From: Kluyvera sichuanensis
GTDB lineage: Bacteria > Pseudomonadota > Gammaproteobacteria > Enterobacterales > Enterobacteriaceae
Length of the DNA: 64,000 nt
Assembly (NCBI RefSeq): GCF_014218705.1
Contig: NZ_JABBJF010000004.1
Location: 124,001 to 188,000, forward strand
Reading direction: 5' to 3'
Shown: one piece after another, positions 32,092-41,026 of the stretch
Numbering within the stretch: position 1 is the first letter of the stretch
How the letters are laid out: every line of letters starts with the position of its first letter
Made by a program: the position numbers and the translations under genes
Notes under the pieces: model-generated
The model's database searches: none
Told to the model about the DNA's origin: nothing
The model's input: the letters and a program-made list of their open reading frames with translations, nothing else

Positions 32092-33066
32092 ATGCAATAC
32101 GATACGTTAGGACACACCGGCCTTCGGGTCTCTCGTCTTTGCCTTGGCTGTATGACCTTCGGCGAACCGGATCGGGGTAAACACGCCTGGACGCTTCCGG
32201 AAGACAGCAGCCGCCCCATCATCCAGCGCGCCATCGAAGGCGGCATCAACTTTTTCGACACCGCTAATAGCTATTCTGACGGCAGCAGCGAAGAGATCGT
32301 CGGCCGTGCGCTGCGCGATTTCGCTCGCCGCGATGAAGTGGTGGTCGCCACCAAGGTTTATCATCAGGTGGGGGATCTGGAAGAGGGTCTGTCCCGCACG
32401 CAAATTCTCCGCTCCATCGACGATAGCTTAAAGCGCCTCGGGATGGACTATGTCGATCTACTGCAGATTCACCGCTGGGACTACCGCACGCCCATTGAAG
32501 AGACGCTGGAAGCACTGGATGAGGTGGTGAAATCCGGTAAGGCGCGATTTATTGGCGCCTCGTCAATGCACGCTCGTCAGTTTGCCCACGCGCTGGCGCT
32601 GCAAAAAACCAACGGCTGGACGCCGTTCGTCACCATGCAGGATCACTACAATCTGATCTACCGGGAAGAGGAGCGCGATATGCTGCCGCTCTGCACTCAG
32701 GAAGGGGTAGCGGTGATTCCGTGGAGCCCGCTGGCGCGCGGTCGCCTGACGCGCCCGTGGGGCGAGACGACGGCAAGGCTGGTCTCCGACGAGTTTGGGC
32801 AAACGCTGTATAGCTCAACCGAAGAGAACGATGAGCAGATTGCCGGGGAACTGGAACGAGTCGCGCAGGAAGTTGAAGCCAGCCGAGCGCAGACGGCGCT
32901 GGCATGGCTGCTGAGTAAACCGGGGGTGGCGGCACCGATTATTGGGGCGTCGCGCGAGGAGCAGTTGGATGAGCTGTTGAGTGCGGTGGATATTACGCTG
33001 ACGCCGGAGCAGATTGCCTCAATGGAAGCGCCGTATCAGCCGCATCCGGTGGTTGGGTTCAAATAA
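32092..33066 (+). CDS. yajO: Aldo-keto reductase YajO
   Basis: 324-residue NADPH-dependent aldo-keto reductase; in E. coli linked genetically to DXP/1-deoxyxylulose formation. The AKR tetrad is visible: Asp and Tyr in FFDTANSYSDG, Lys in VVATKVYH, His in LLQIHRWDY. 63 bp after dxs in the same direction with AGGAG before the ATG, so possibly read from the same transcript. A BIME pair follows. Confidence 0.95.
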   Translation: MQYDTLGHTGLRVSRLCLGCMTFGEPDRGKHAWTLPEDSSRPIIQRAIEGGINFFDTANSYSDGSSEEIVGRALRDFARRDEVVVATKVYHQVGDLEEGLSRTQILRSIDDSLKRLGMDYVDLLQIHRWDYRTPIEETLEALDEVVKSGKARFIGASSMHARQFAHALALQKTNGWTPFVTMQDHYNLIYREEERDMLPLCTQEGVAVIPWSPLARGRLTRPWGETTARLVSDEFGQTLYSSTEENDEQIAGELERVAQEVEASRAQTALAWLLSKPGVAAPIIGASREEQLDELLSAVDITLTPEQIASMEAPYQPHPVVGFK

Positions 33067-33068
33067 TC

Positions 33069-33149
33069 TGTAGCCCGGGCGAGGCGGTCACGCCGACCCC
33101 GGGGCGGCTCCGTACCCTCCCCGGCGTCGCTCTGCTCGGCCGGGCTACA
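33069..33149. repeat. BIME: two inverted REP-like units
   Basis: Begins TGTAGCCCGG and ends CCGGGCTACA, exact inverted ends, with an inner G/C-rich loop. The right unit equals the 29-bp copy at 27291. It lies between convergent yajO and pgpA, the usual place for mosaic REP elements. Confidence 0.8.
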
Positions 33150-33155
33150 GTAACA

Positions 33156-33647
33156 TCACAGAATATAATGCCCCACCACAAACAGTATCCCCGCCGAAAT
33201 CACCCCGGCGATAACATCGTCGACCATAATCCCCATTCCACCATGGACGTTTCGGTCGAACCAGCGAATAGGCCAGGGCTTCCACATATCAAAAATACGG
33301 AACAGCACAAACCCCGCCAATACCCATTGCCAGTTGATGACCGGAATTGCCATCAGCGTGATCCACATGCCGATAAACTCATCCCAGACGATGCTACCGT
33401 GGTCATGCGTGCCCATATCACGCGCCGTACGGCGGCAGATATAAACACCGATACAAATACCGAACATCACCACCAGCGAATAGAGCTGTAGCGGCAGAAA
33501 CGTCAGCACGTACCAGAAGGGAATGGCGGCAATCGAGCCAGCCGTACCCGGCATTACCGGGCTCAGACCGCTGCCAAATCCCGTTGCCAGCAGGTGCCAG
33601 GGGTTGCGTAAATTCAGACGGCTTTTTGCTTCATCGTACTTAGCCAA
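33156..33647 (-). CDS. pgpA: Phosphatidylglycerophosphatase A
   Basis: Inner-membrane enzyme that dephosphorylates PGP to phosphatidylglycerol. Core motifs [22 protein letters not shown] and FDMWKPWP are intact, with 3-4 membrane helices. The start is uncertain. No ATG lies at the homologous position; TTG 33647 ([10 protein letters not shown], 163 aa) overlaps the thiL stop by 8 bp and has AAGGGA about 10 bp upstream. An ATG at 33716 would add 23 residues read from inside thiL that do not look like the family. The N-terminus differs from the E. coli MTILPRHKDVAKSRL. Confidence 0.9.
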   Translation of the reverse strand: MAKYDEAKSRLNLRNPWHLLATGFGSGLSPVMPGTAGSIAAIPFWYVLTFLPLQLYSLVVMFGICIGVYICRRTARDMGTHDHGSIVWDEFIGMWITLMAIPVINWQWVLAGFVLFRIFDMWKPWPIRWFDRNVHGGMGIMVDDVIAGVISAGILFVVGHYIL

Positions 33648-34611
33648 AATGATCGTATCCCTTCCAGTCGAGCTGCACCGCTTTCCCCTCCTGGGTGAAA
33701 TGCAGTCCTTCCACATCGGCGCTGATTTGCCCGATGCAGGTAAACGGTGTGCCCAGTTGACCCAGCGCCACTTCCAGCGCGCCGCGGTTCAGTTCTGGAA
33801 CGGTAAAGCAGAGCTCATAGTCTTCACCGCCGGAAAGTGCCCAACGGCACGCCTGCTCCGGCTGTACATGGCGACGCAGCGCGTCGGAATATGGCAGCAG
33901 ATCGAGATCAACGCGAGCGCCTACACCGCTGGCGTTTAGGATATGCCCCAGATCGGAAATCAGACCGTCGGAGAGATCGATAGCCGAGTTTGCCAGGTCG
34001 CGCAGCGCCTGCCCTTGCAGGATACGCGGCGTCGGGCGCAGATGGCGCTGACGCAGATAGGCTGCATCTTCAGGGTTATCAATCGTCAGTTGATTCAGAA
34101 TCAACGCCAGGCCCGCCGCGCTGTCACCGGGCGTGCCGGTCACGTAGATCCAATCACCCGGTTTTGCACCCGAACGTTTTAGCGCGCGGCCCACCGGCAC
34201 GTAGCCGTGAATACCCAGCGTCATCGACAGCGGCCCTTTGGTGGTGTCGCCGCCAATTAACTGCATATCGTAGTAGCTTAACAGCTCAAACAGCCTGTCA
34301 CTAAACGCCGCCAGCCAGGCTTCATCCACCGCGGGCAGCGTCAACGCAAGCGTCAGCCAGGCTGGGTCAGCACCCATTGCGGCTAAATCGCTAAGGTTTA
34401 CCGCCAGCGCTTTGTGGGCCAGGTCAGCCGGGTCGATATCAGGAAGGAAATGGTTGCCCACCACCAGCGTGTCGGTGCTGATAGCCAGGGTCTGTTTTTC
34501 GGGAATATTGAGTAACGCGCAGTCGTCGCCGATTCCGGTTTCTACATCAAGACGGGCGTTTCGTACTCGGTCAAAATAACGGGCAATCAGGGAGAATTCG
34601 CCGCATGCCAT
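33640..34611 (-). CDS. thiL: Thiamine-monophosphate kinase
   Basis: Phosphorylates thiamine monophosphate to the active cofactor TPP. 323 residues of the PurM/ThiL ATP-binding fold. Markers are [33 protein letters not shown] and [11 protein letters not shown]. It overlaps pgpA by a few bases and is separated from nusB by a hairpin with a T-run. Confidence 0.97.
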   Translation of the reverse strand: MACGEFSLIARYFDRVRNARLDVETGIGDDCALLNIPEKQTLAISTDTLVVGNHFLPDIDPADLAHKALAVNLSDLAAMGADPAWLTLALTLPAVDEAWLAAFSDRLFELLSYYDMQLIGGDTTKGPLSMTLGIHGYVPVGRALKRSGAKPGDWIYVTGTPGDSAAGLALILNQLTIDNPEDAAYLRQRHLRPTPRILQGQALRDLANSAIDLSDGLISDLGHILNASGVGARVDLDLLPYSDALRRHVQPEQACRWALSGGEDYELCFTVPELNRGALEVALGQLGTPFTCIGQISADVEGLHFTQEGKAVQLDWKGYDHFG

Positions 34612-34632
34612 ACGTTATGCCTCAGCAGAAGG

Positions 34633-34682
34633 ATAAAACAAGGCCGGGATTCGCCAGAAAGAGATTCGGCAAAACCCGGCCT
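34633..34682 (-). terminator. Terminator/attenuator between nusB and thiL
   Basis: On the minus strand AGGCCGGG (complement of 34675-34682) pairs with CCCGGCCT (complement of 34641-34648), with an inner partly paired GCC/GGC loop. TTGTTTTATCC follows. The hairpin sits in the 76-bp gap and would reduce read-through from nrdR-rib-nusB into thiL-pgpA. Confidence 0.6.
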
Positions 34683-34687
34683 GGAGA

Positions 34688-35107
34688 TTACTTTTTGTGG
34701 GGACGAATAGCAGGAGCGGCTTTATCCAGCACGCCGTTGACAAACTTGTGGCTGTCTTCAGCGCCAAAGGTTTTTGCCAGTTCGATAGCTTCGTTGATAG
34801 CCACTTTGTATGGCACATCATCACGCTTCGACAGCTCGAACAGCGCGATGCGCAGTACGGCTTTCTCTACCTGGCCCAGCTCTTCGAGCATACGGGACAG
34901 GTATGGCTTCATCAATCCGTCGAGGTACGCGCTGTTAGTCGCCACCCCGGACAGCAGTTCACGGAAGTACACGACGTCGACATCTTTAACGTCTTGTTCC
35001 GCCAGGAACTGGTATTCAACATCGGAGATGTCGTTCTGGGACAACTGCCAGGAGTAGAGCGCCTGGACGGCACACTCACGGGCGCGGCGACGAGCAGCAG
35101 GTTTCAC
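34688..35107 (-). CDS. nusB: Transcription antitermination factor NusB
   Basis: 139-residue all-helical RNA-binding protein that with NusE/S10 binds boxA of rRNA operons. Starts [23 protein letters not shown] and carries the family segment [28 protein letters not shown]. 19 bp after ribE in the same operon. Confidence 0.98.
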   Translation of the reverse strand: MKPAARRRARECAVQALYSWQLSQNDISDVEYQFLAEQDVKDVDVVYFRELLSGVATNSAYLDGLMKPYLSRMLEELGQVEKAVLRIALFELSKRDDVPYKVAINEAIELAKTFGAEDSHKFVNGVLDKAAPAIRPHKK

Positions 35108-35126
35108 GGATTTCCCCTTACAAAAA

Positions 35127-35597
35127 TCAGGCCTTGATGGCTTTCAATACATTAATCATTTCAAGCGCGGTCAGTGCAGCTTCTGCACCTTTGTTACCGG
35201 CTTTTGTGCCAGCGCGTTCGATGGCTTGTTCAATACTTTCGGTGGTCAGAACACCAAAGGCTACCGGGATTTCGCTGTCCTGAGCGACGTGCGCCAGGCC
35301 ATTGCTTGCCCCGCCAGCAACATATTCGAAGTGCGCAGTACCGCCACGGATAACTGTACCCAGCGCGATCACCGCATCGTATTTACCGGTTTTTGCCAGT
35401 GCGCCAGCCGCCAGAGGCAGTTCATAAGCACCTGGAACCCAAACAACGGTGATGTTTTCATCTTTAACCTGACCAATGCGCTTCAGGGCGTCGATAGCAC
35501 CTTCCAGCAGGCTGTCATTGATAAAGTTGTTGAAACGCGCGATGGTGATGGCGACGCGAGCGTCCGGGGTAGCAACGTTAGCTTCAATAATGTTCAT
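35127..35597 (-). CDS. ribE: 6,7-dimethyl-8-ribityllumazine synthase
   Basis: Penultimate step of riboflavin synthesis; 60-subunit capsid-like enzyme. 156 residues as in E. coli (also called ribH). Substrate motifs [13 protein letters not shown] and [17 protein letters not shown] with the active-site His are present. Follows ribD by 85 bp and precedes nusB. Confidence 0.98.
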
Positions 35598-35682
35598 ACT
35601 CTTCCTTTGGGTTCATTTGCCCCGCAGGGGGGCGGATTTTATCATAATATTCTGGGCGCTGCTTCCTCTAATTCGGAAAGCC

Positions 35683-36786
35683 TCACGCAGTGGTTAAATG
35701 CAGGCACACATCCGGGCCCACCTGGCGTATCTCGTTGAATTTGAAATGGGGGGCGTCGGCCAGTTTCTCAAGGCCTGGCAGCACACATAATCCCCGCGCA
35801 TCGCTTCCTAACAGTTTAGGCGCGATATAGACGATAAGCTCGTCAACCAGCCCCGCCTGAATCAGCGCGCCAGCAAGCGTTGGCCCCGCCTCCACCCAGA
35901 TGCTGTTAATCTGCTGTTTGCCCAGTTGCATCATCAGCAGCACCAGATCGAGGTGACCATTGTGCTCCGGTATTTTCAGCGTTTGCACGCCTTCCGGCCA
36001 CACGCGAGTATCATCCTCGGTGCGCGCAAACAGCGTTTCACCCGGCTGCTGCACAATGCGGTGCTCCGGCTTGACGCGGTTGCCGCTATCAATAACGATG
36101 CGCAACGGCTGGCGCAGATTTTCCTGCGGGTAGAGCGCCTGCGTTTCGGCATTGAGCTCGTCCCAACGCACGGTCAGCGCCGGGTCATCCGCCAGCACCG
36201 TCGCGCTGCTGGTTAGAATCGCGTGGCTTTCTGCGCGCAGGCGCTGAACGTCGCGTCGCGCCTGCGGCGAGGTAATCCATTGGCTTTCACCGCTGGCCAT
36301 TGCCGTGCGGCCGTCGAGCGACGCGCCAAGCTTCAGTTGGATATACGGGAAACCGGTGCGCATCCGCTTGAGGAAGCCTTTGTTCAACGCTTCGGCTTCG
36401 CTCATCATCAGACCGTGGCTGACTTCAATACCCGCCTGCTGCAGGCGGTACAGTCCGCGCCCTGCAACCTGCGGGTTTGGGTCCTGCATAGCGGCGACGA
36501 CGCGGGAAACGCCCGCGGCAATCAGCGCGTCACAGCACGGTGGTGTGCGGCCATGGTGACTGCATGGTTCGAGCGTCACATAGGCGGTAGCGCCTTTCGC
36601 TTTATCACCCGCCATGCGCAGCGCATGCACTTCCGCATGCGGTTCACCGGCGCGGTAGTGGAAACCTTCGCCAACAATTTCGCCCTGATTGACAATCACG
36701 CAGCCCACGCGTGGGTTGGGATGCGTGGTGAAGCGACCGCGTTGCGCCAGCTTTAGCGCGCGCGCCATGTACATTTCATCGTGCAT
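35683..36786 (-). CDS. ribD: Bifunctional riboflavin deaminase/reductase RibD
   Basis: Two early steps of riboflavin synthesis. N-terminal deaminase with zinc ligands in GEPHAEVHAL and LEPCSHHGRTPPCCDAL (residues about 48-85); C-terminal NADPH reductase (about 145-367). 367 residues as in E. coli. Starts 3 bp after the nrdR stop, so translation is coupled. Confidence 0.98.
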   Translation of the reverse strand: MHDEMYMARALKLAQRGRFTTHPNPRVGCVIVNQGEIVGEGFHYRAGEPHAEVHALRMAGDKAKGATAYVTLEPCSHHGRTPPCCDALIAAGVSRVVAAMQDPNPQVAGRGLYRLQQAGIEVSHGLMMSEAEALNKGFLKRMRTGFPYIQLKLGASLDGRTAMASGESQWITSPQARRDVQRLRAESHAILTSSATVLADDPALTVRWDELNAETQALYPQENLRQPLRIVIDSGNRVKPEHRIVQQPGETLFARTEDDTRVWPEGVQTLKIPEHNGHLDLVLLMMQLGKQQINSIWVEAGPTLAGALIQAGLVDELIVYIAPKLLGSDARGLCVLPGLEKLADAPHFKFNEIRQVGPDVCLHLTTA

Positions 36787-36789
36787 AGC

Positions 36790-37269
<480 letters not shown>

Positions 37270-37390
37270 CTATTTTACCCTGAACTGCGGATACAACAAA
37301 GGCGCAGCGCTTTTTGAGACAAAGGATCGATGCCAGATGCCGTATTGCGCGCTACCATTGCGTTATCCCGAAGAGAAGGAAACAGACAGC

Positions 37391-37933
37391 ATGACAAGAC
37401 GTTACCTAAGAATCGCCCTGCTGGGAAGCCTCGTCAGCCTGAGCGCCTGTGCGCAACAGTCTGAAGTTAAGCAGATGCACCAAAGCATTAGCGCGCTCAG
37501 TACCGAGATGACGCAGCTGAATAAAGAAACGGTAAAAATCACTCAGCAAAACGCGCTGAATGCGAAGTCTACGCGCGGTGTCTACCTGCTTCCCGGCGCT
37601 AACACGCCTGCCCGTCTGAACAGCCAGGTGGGCACTCTGCGCATGTCATTGCGCAATATCGCCGCTAACGCTCAGGGCACGGCGGTGACGCTGCGCATCC
37701 AGGGGGAATCGAACGAGGCGCTCCCGGCCTTCACCGGCACCGTTGAGTGGGGTCAGATTCAGGGCACAACCGAGCAGTATCAAGAGGTCAACGTGCAGAA
37801 TCAGCTCTTCTCCGCGCCGGCAAGCGTGCTGGCACCGAGCGACGTCGATATCCCGCTGCAGCTTAACGGCGTTACCCCCGATCAGCTCGGCTTTGTTCGT
37901 ATTCACGACGTGCAGCCTGCCAACGCACAGTAA
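37391..37933 (+). CDS. yajI: YajI lipoprotein (DUF3251)
   Basis: 180-residue predicted lipoprotein: signal MTRRYLRIALLGSLVSLSAC, lipidated Cys20, Ala21 at +2. A helical stretch (EVKQMHQSISALSTEMTQLN) is followed by the DUF3251 beta domain. No known function. I use the ATG at 37391, preceded by GAAGGA; a longer frame starting inside nrdR antisense is not credible. Between nrdR (divergent) and tsx. Confidence 0.93.
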   Translation: MTRRYLRIALLGSLVSLSACAQQSEVKQMHQSISALSTEMTQLNKETVKITQQNALNAKSTRGVYLLPGANTPARLNSQVGTLRMSLRNIAANAQGTAVTLRIQGESNEALPAFTGTVEWGQIQGTTEQYQEVNVQNQLFSAPASVLAPSDVDIPLQLNGVTPDQLGFVRIHDVQPANAQ

Positions 37934-38104
37934 CCGTTCTACAGGAGGGAGTTGTAACAATACTCCCCCTGAACTCGCCTTCTCTTTCCCACGCCTGAAA
38001 CACATTTCTCGTATGTAAACATTTGCAATAATTCACCCCATCAGTACAATCGCGGCGTCTAATCTACGCAAACGTGAACGCAATCGATTACGCGTTTGAA
38101 AAAT

Positions 38105-38147
38105 GTGTGAACTGTGACTGATTTTCGTGAGCAAGGATTCATATAAT
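38105..38147 (+). promoter_or_regulatory. tsx promoter with candidate CRP half-site
   Basis: A perfect TATAAT (38142-38147) lies 85 bp before the tsx ATG. A TGTGA (38106-38110) places a CRP site centre about 41 bp before the expected start, where class II CRP promoters have it, but the right half is poor. tsx of E. coli is controlled by CRP-CytR and DeoR. The rest of 37934-38231 shows an AT-rich leader and no gene. Confidence 0.45.
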
Positions 38148-38231
38148 AGGCTCGCAGAAACACGAAACATTTAGAAAAACTTCGGTGATAAAAATCACTC
38201 TCTTTCGATTTTTTTTATTAGTGGCACAAAT

Positions 38232-39095
38232 ATGAAAAAAACATTATTAGCAGCCGGTGCTGCACTGGCGCTCTCCGCATCTTTCACTGCTAACGCAGCA
38301 GGCGACTCTCAACCTCAGTATGTCTCCGACTGGTGGCATCAGAGCGTAAACGTGGTGGGTAGCTATCACACCCGCTTCTCGCCAAAGCTGAATAACGACG
38401 TATACCTGGAATATGAAGCGTTTGCCAAAAAAGACTGGCTCGACTTCTACGGCTACATCGATATTCCTAAGACCTTTGACTGGGGTAACGGCAACGATAA
38501 AGGCGTATGGTCTGACGGCTCTCCGCTGTTTATGGAGATCGAACCGCGCTTCTCTATCGACAAGCTGACCGGTGCTGACCTGAGCTTTGGTCCGTTCAAA
38601 GAGTGGTATATCGCGAACAACTATATCTACGATATGGGTGACAACAAAGGCAGCCGCCAGAGCACCTGGTATATGGGTCTGGGTACCGATATCGATACCG
38701 GTCTGCCGATGGGTCTGTCCCTGAACGTGTATGCCAAATACCAGTGGCAGAACTACGGTGCCGCGAACGAAAACGAGTGGGATGGCTACCGCTTCAAAGT
38801 GAAATACTTTGTGCCAATCAGTGACCTGTGGGGCGGCAAACTGAGCTATATCGGTTTCACCAACTTCGACTGGGGTTCCGATCTGGGCGACGAACCTAAC
38901 CGTACCAGCAACTCCATCGCATCCAGCCACGTTCTGGCCCTGAACTACGATCACTGGCACTACTCCGTCGTTGCCCGTTACTTCCATAACGGTGGCCAGT
39001 GGCAAGGTGGCAATACCCTGAACTGGGGCGAAGGCGATTTCAGCGCTAAGTCTACCGGTTGGGGTGGTTACTTTGTTGTAGGTTACAACTTCTAA
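38232..39095 (+). CDS. tsx: Nucleoside-specific outer-membrane channel Tsx
   Basis: 12-stranded beta-barrel for nucleosides and deoxynucleosides; also a phage T6 and colicin K receptor in E. coli. 287-residue precursor with a signal peptide cleaved after Ala22 (ANA|AGD). The barrel ends in the outer-membrane signature YFVVGYNF with C-terminal Phe. The start has no strong ribosome site. Followed by a hairpin shared with the ldr transcript coming from the other side. Confidence 0.97.
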   Translation: MKKTLLAAGAALALSASFTANAAGDSQPQYVSDWWHQSVNVVGSYHTRFSPKLNNDVYLEYEAFAKKDWLDFYGYIDIPKTFDWGNGNDKGVWSDGSPLFMEIEPRFSIDKLTGADLSFGPFKEWYIANNYIYDMGDNKGSRQSTWYMGLGTDIDTGLPMGLSLNVYAKYQWQNYGAANENEWDGYRFKVKYFVPISDLWGGKLSYIGFTNFDWGSDLGDEPNRTSNSIASSHVLALNYDHWHYSVVARYFHNGGQWQGGNTLNWGEGDFSAKSTGWGGYFVVGYNF

Positions 39096-39106
39096 GTTCG
39101 ACACCG

Positions 39107-39140
39107 CAAAAAAGGCCAGAGGTTTCCCTCTGGCCTGTTT
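39107..39140. terminator. Bidirectional terminator between tsx and ldr
   Basis: GGCCAGAGG (39114-39122) and CCTCTGGCC (39127-39135) pair perfectly. The minus strand reads into TTTTTTGCGG, so it ends the ldr mRNA well; the plus strand reads TGTTT after tsx. Confidence 0.85.
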
Positions 39141-39184
39141 CGGGCGCATGCTGCCACGCGGGCGGCAGGTTCGCCCACCTCGCT

Positions 39185-39292
39185 TTATCTCTGACTATGC
39201 CACCAGCCTAAAAACAGACCTGTCGCAATACCGACCAGCGTAGGTGCGGCCAGATCGTGCCAGACAATAATGCAAACTTCCGTGAGCGTCAT
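39185..39292 (-). CDS. Ldr-type small toxic peptide (type I toxin-antitoxin)
   Basis: 35-residue peptide beginning MTLTEVCIIVWHDLAAPTLV and ending GLFLGWWHSQR. It matches the LdrA-D family of E. coli over its whole length: LdrD, as I recall it, starts MTFAELGMAFWHDLAAPVIA and is also 35 aa. One membrane helix; overproduction of such peptides depolarises the membrane. An upstream in-frame ATG at 39448 lies in the leader and is not used in the family. A candidate antisense RNA covers the mRNA leader. The ORF and hairpins are intact, so it is probably functional. Confidence 0.85.
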   Translation of the reverse strand: MTLTEVCIIVWHDLAAPTLVGIATGLFLGWWHSQR

Positions 39293-39305
39293 ACAGCCGC
39301 CTTGG

Positions 39306-39405
39306 TTGCAATGGCAACGGTTCGCGGCTATCCTCAACTTGTCTGGAGTCAAGTTAGCCCCCGTTATGTTGCCGGTGAATACCGAACAATGTGCGGGGGT
39401 TTTCT
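39306..39405 (+). ncRNA. Candidate Rdl-like antisense RNA (antitoxin) with promoter
   Basis: On the plus strand TTGCAA (39306-39311), a 17-bp spacer and TATCCT (39329-39334) give a start near 39341. A hairpin CCCCCG (39358-39363) / CGGGGG (39394-39399) followed by TTTTCTCTTT ends it near 39405. The RNA of about 65 nt lies exactly antisense to the ldr leader, and its size agrees with E. coli RdlD (about 66 nt). Confidence 0.65.
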
Positions 39406-39518
39406 CTTTCCAGCGACAAGGCCACCGGGGATCAAGCCCCCGCAACACTGCGCCTCACCGGGAGACCCGGCTTGCCGCTGATTCTACTCCGCTCACCACT
39501 ATCTTCATGATGTAAAAA

Positions 39519-39550
39519 CAAAAAAATCCCGACCTTGCGATCGGGATTCC
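39519..39550 (-). terminator. yajD terminator
   Basis: On the minus strand AATCCCGATC / GTCGGGATT forms a stem followed by TTTTTTGTTTTTAC. It also insulates yajD from the ldr locus. Confidence 0.8.
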
Positions 39551-39580
39551 AGCAACGATGTACGCGTTACAGCACGTCGG

Positions 39581-39928
39581 CTATTTCTTTTTGTTCAGCA
39601 TCGCTTTCAGGTCAGCGAACGGGTTGTAGGTCGCCTCGCCCACGTCTTTCTGCGCATCTTCCCCGGCGACGACCGTAGAACCGTACTGGTCTGCCTCGGT
39701 GTACTTCGAGTGTTCGTGATCGTGACAGAACAGGCACAGGAGCTCCCAGTTGCTGCCATCTTCCGGGTTGTTGGTATGGTCGTGATCCATATGGTGAACC
39801 GTCAGCTCACGCAGGTTGGAGTAGACGAACTCGCGCGAACAGCGCCCGCAGACCCACGGAAACAGTTTCAGCGCTTTTTCACGGTAGCCGCTTTCCAGCC
39901 GCACGTAGTTTTTTGGGATGATGGCCAT
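39581..39928 (-). CDS. yajD: HNH nuclease family protein YajD
   Basis: 115 residues as in E. coli YajD. HNH/zinc-finger pattern CGRCSREF ... LTVHHMDHDHTNNP ... LLCLFCHDHEH, so a metal-binding nuclease fold. Cellular role unknown. I use the ATG at 39928 (MAIIPKNYVRLESGY); an upstream ATG adds eight residues not found in the family. Stands alone downstream of secF. Confidence 0.95.
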   Translation of the reverse strand: MAIIPKNYVRLESGYREKALKLFPWVCGRCSREFVYSNLRELTVHHMDHDHTNNPEDGSNWELLCLFCHDHEHSKYTEADQYGSTVVAGEDAQKDVGEATYNPFADLKAMLNKKK

Positions 39929-39985
39929 AATGACTCGATATGTCGTGTTCAATGTAAGGGAATACGCACAGTCTAAATGGGCAAT

Positions 39986-40024
39986 AAAAAAGCCGCAACA
40001 CCCTACGGCGTTGCGGCTTTTATT
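39986..40024 (-). terminator. secF terminator (end of queA-tgt-yajC-secDF operon)
   Basis: AAAAGCCGCAAC / GTTGCGGCTTTT hairpin with TTTTTTATT on the minus strand, 20 bp after the secF stop. Confidence 0.85.
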
Positions 40025-40044
40025 CGTGCCCTCAGAGCGGCAGA

Positions 40045-41016
40045 TTACGGCAGAATTGACGGCTGATCCGCCCCTTCTTTCTCCACTTTCTGCTGCAGCA
40101 TATGCTCACGCTTCATACCCAGCTTCAGCGCCAGCGCCGAGGCTACGTAGATAGACGATGCGGTACCGATGGAAACACCGATAAGCATAGTCAGCGAGAA
40201 GCCTTCCAGTACCGGACCACCGAAGAGGTACAGCATCAGAATAACCACTAACGTGGTACCGGACGTAATCAACGTACGGTGCAGCGTCTGGGTCAGCGAC
40301 ACGTTAAAGATTTCGTACGGCGTACCGCGACGAATCTTGCGGAAGTTTTCACGAATACGGTCAGATACCACGATACTGTCGTTCAGCGAGTAACCGATGA
40401 CCGACATCAACGATGCCACGATGGTCAGGTCAATCTCGATATGGAACAACGACAGGATCCCGAGCGTAATGATAACGTCGTGCGCCAGCGCGATAACCAC
40501 ACCTGCCGCCAGTCGCCACTCAAAGCGGAAACCGACGTACACCAGGATAGAGATCAGCGCGACAATCAGCGCCATCGCACCGGTTTGCGCCAGATCGGCC
40601 CCCACGCTTGGCCCAACGAATTCAATACGCTTCACGGCAGCATTCTGACTGGTGGATTCGTTAATCACACTCAGCACTTTGCTACCCAGTACCTGTCCAC
40701 CATCCGCACCTTTGGTTGGTGGCATACGTACCATGATGTCATGGCTGCTGCCGAAGTTCTGCAGAAGCGGATCAACGAAGCCCGCTTTCTCCAGCGCATC
40801 GCGCATTAAGTCCATGTCCGCCGGTTTTTCCAGCGTAATTTCAATCACCGTACCGCCGGTGAAATCGAGACCCCAGTTAAACCCGCGTACGCCCATCACC
40901 ACGATGGCCGCGATCAGCAGGAAACCTGAGATGCCGAAAGCCCAGTAGTCCCAGCGCATAAAGTCATAGACTTTACGGCCGTGGTTTAATTGTTCAACAC
41001 TATATTCCTGTGCCAC
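40045..41016 (-). CDS. secF: Protein translocase subunit SecF
   Basis: RND-like membrane partner of SecD that uses the proton gradient to pull secreted proteins through SecYEG. 323 residues with six membrane helices and a periplasmic P4 domain. I choose the GTG at 41016 ([15 protein letters not shown]) because it gives the E. coli length; an ATG 15 codons upstream runs into secD. 10 bp after secD. Confidence 0.96.
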   Translation of the reverse strand: MAQEYSVEQLNHGRKVYDFMRWDYWAFGISGFLLIAAIVVMGVRGFNWGLDFTGGTVIEITLEKPADMDLMRDALEKAGFVDPLLQNFGSSHDIMVRMPPTKGADGGQVLGSKVLSVINESTSQNAAVKRIEFVGPSVGADLAQTGAMALIVALISILVYVGFRFEWRLAAGVVIALAHDVIITLGILSLFHIEIDLTIVASLMSVIGYSLNDSIVVSDRIRENFRKIRRGTPYEIFNVSLTQTLHRTLITSGTTLVVILMLYLFGGPVLEGFSLTMLIGVSIGTASSIYVASALALKLGMKREHMLQQKVEKEGADQPSILP

Positions 41017-41026
41017 ATCGCACTCC

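Noticed and set aside
38086..38100. CytR operator before tsx
   Set aside because: The region has CG-rich octamer-like pieces, but no clear pair of GTTGCATT-type motifs that I could place, so no operator is listed.
39293..39448. Longer reading frame (87 aa) leading into the ldr peptide
   Set aside because: The extra N-terminus lies in the structured mRNA leader, is antisense to the candidate Rdl RNA and has no family support. Only the last 35 codons match Ldr.
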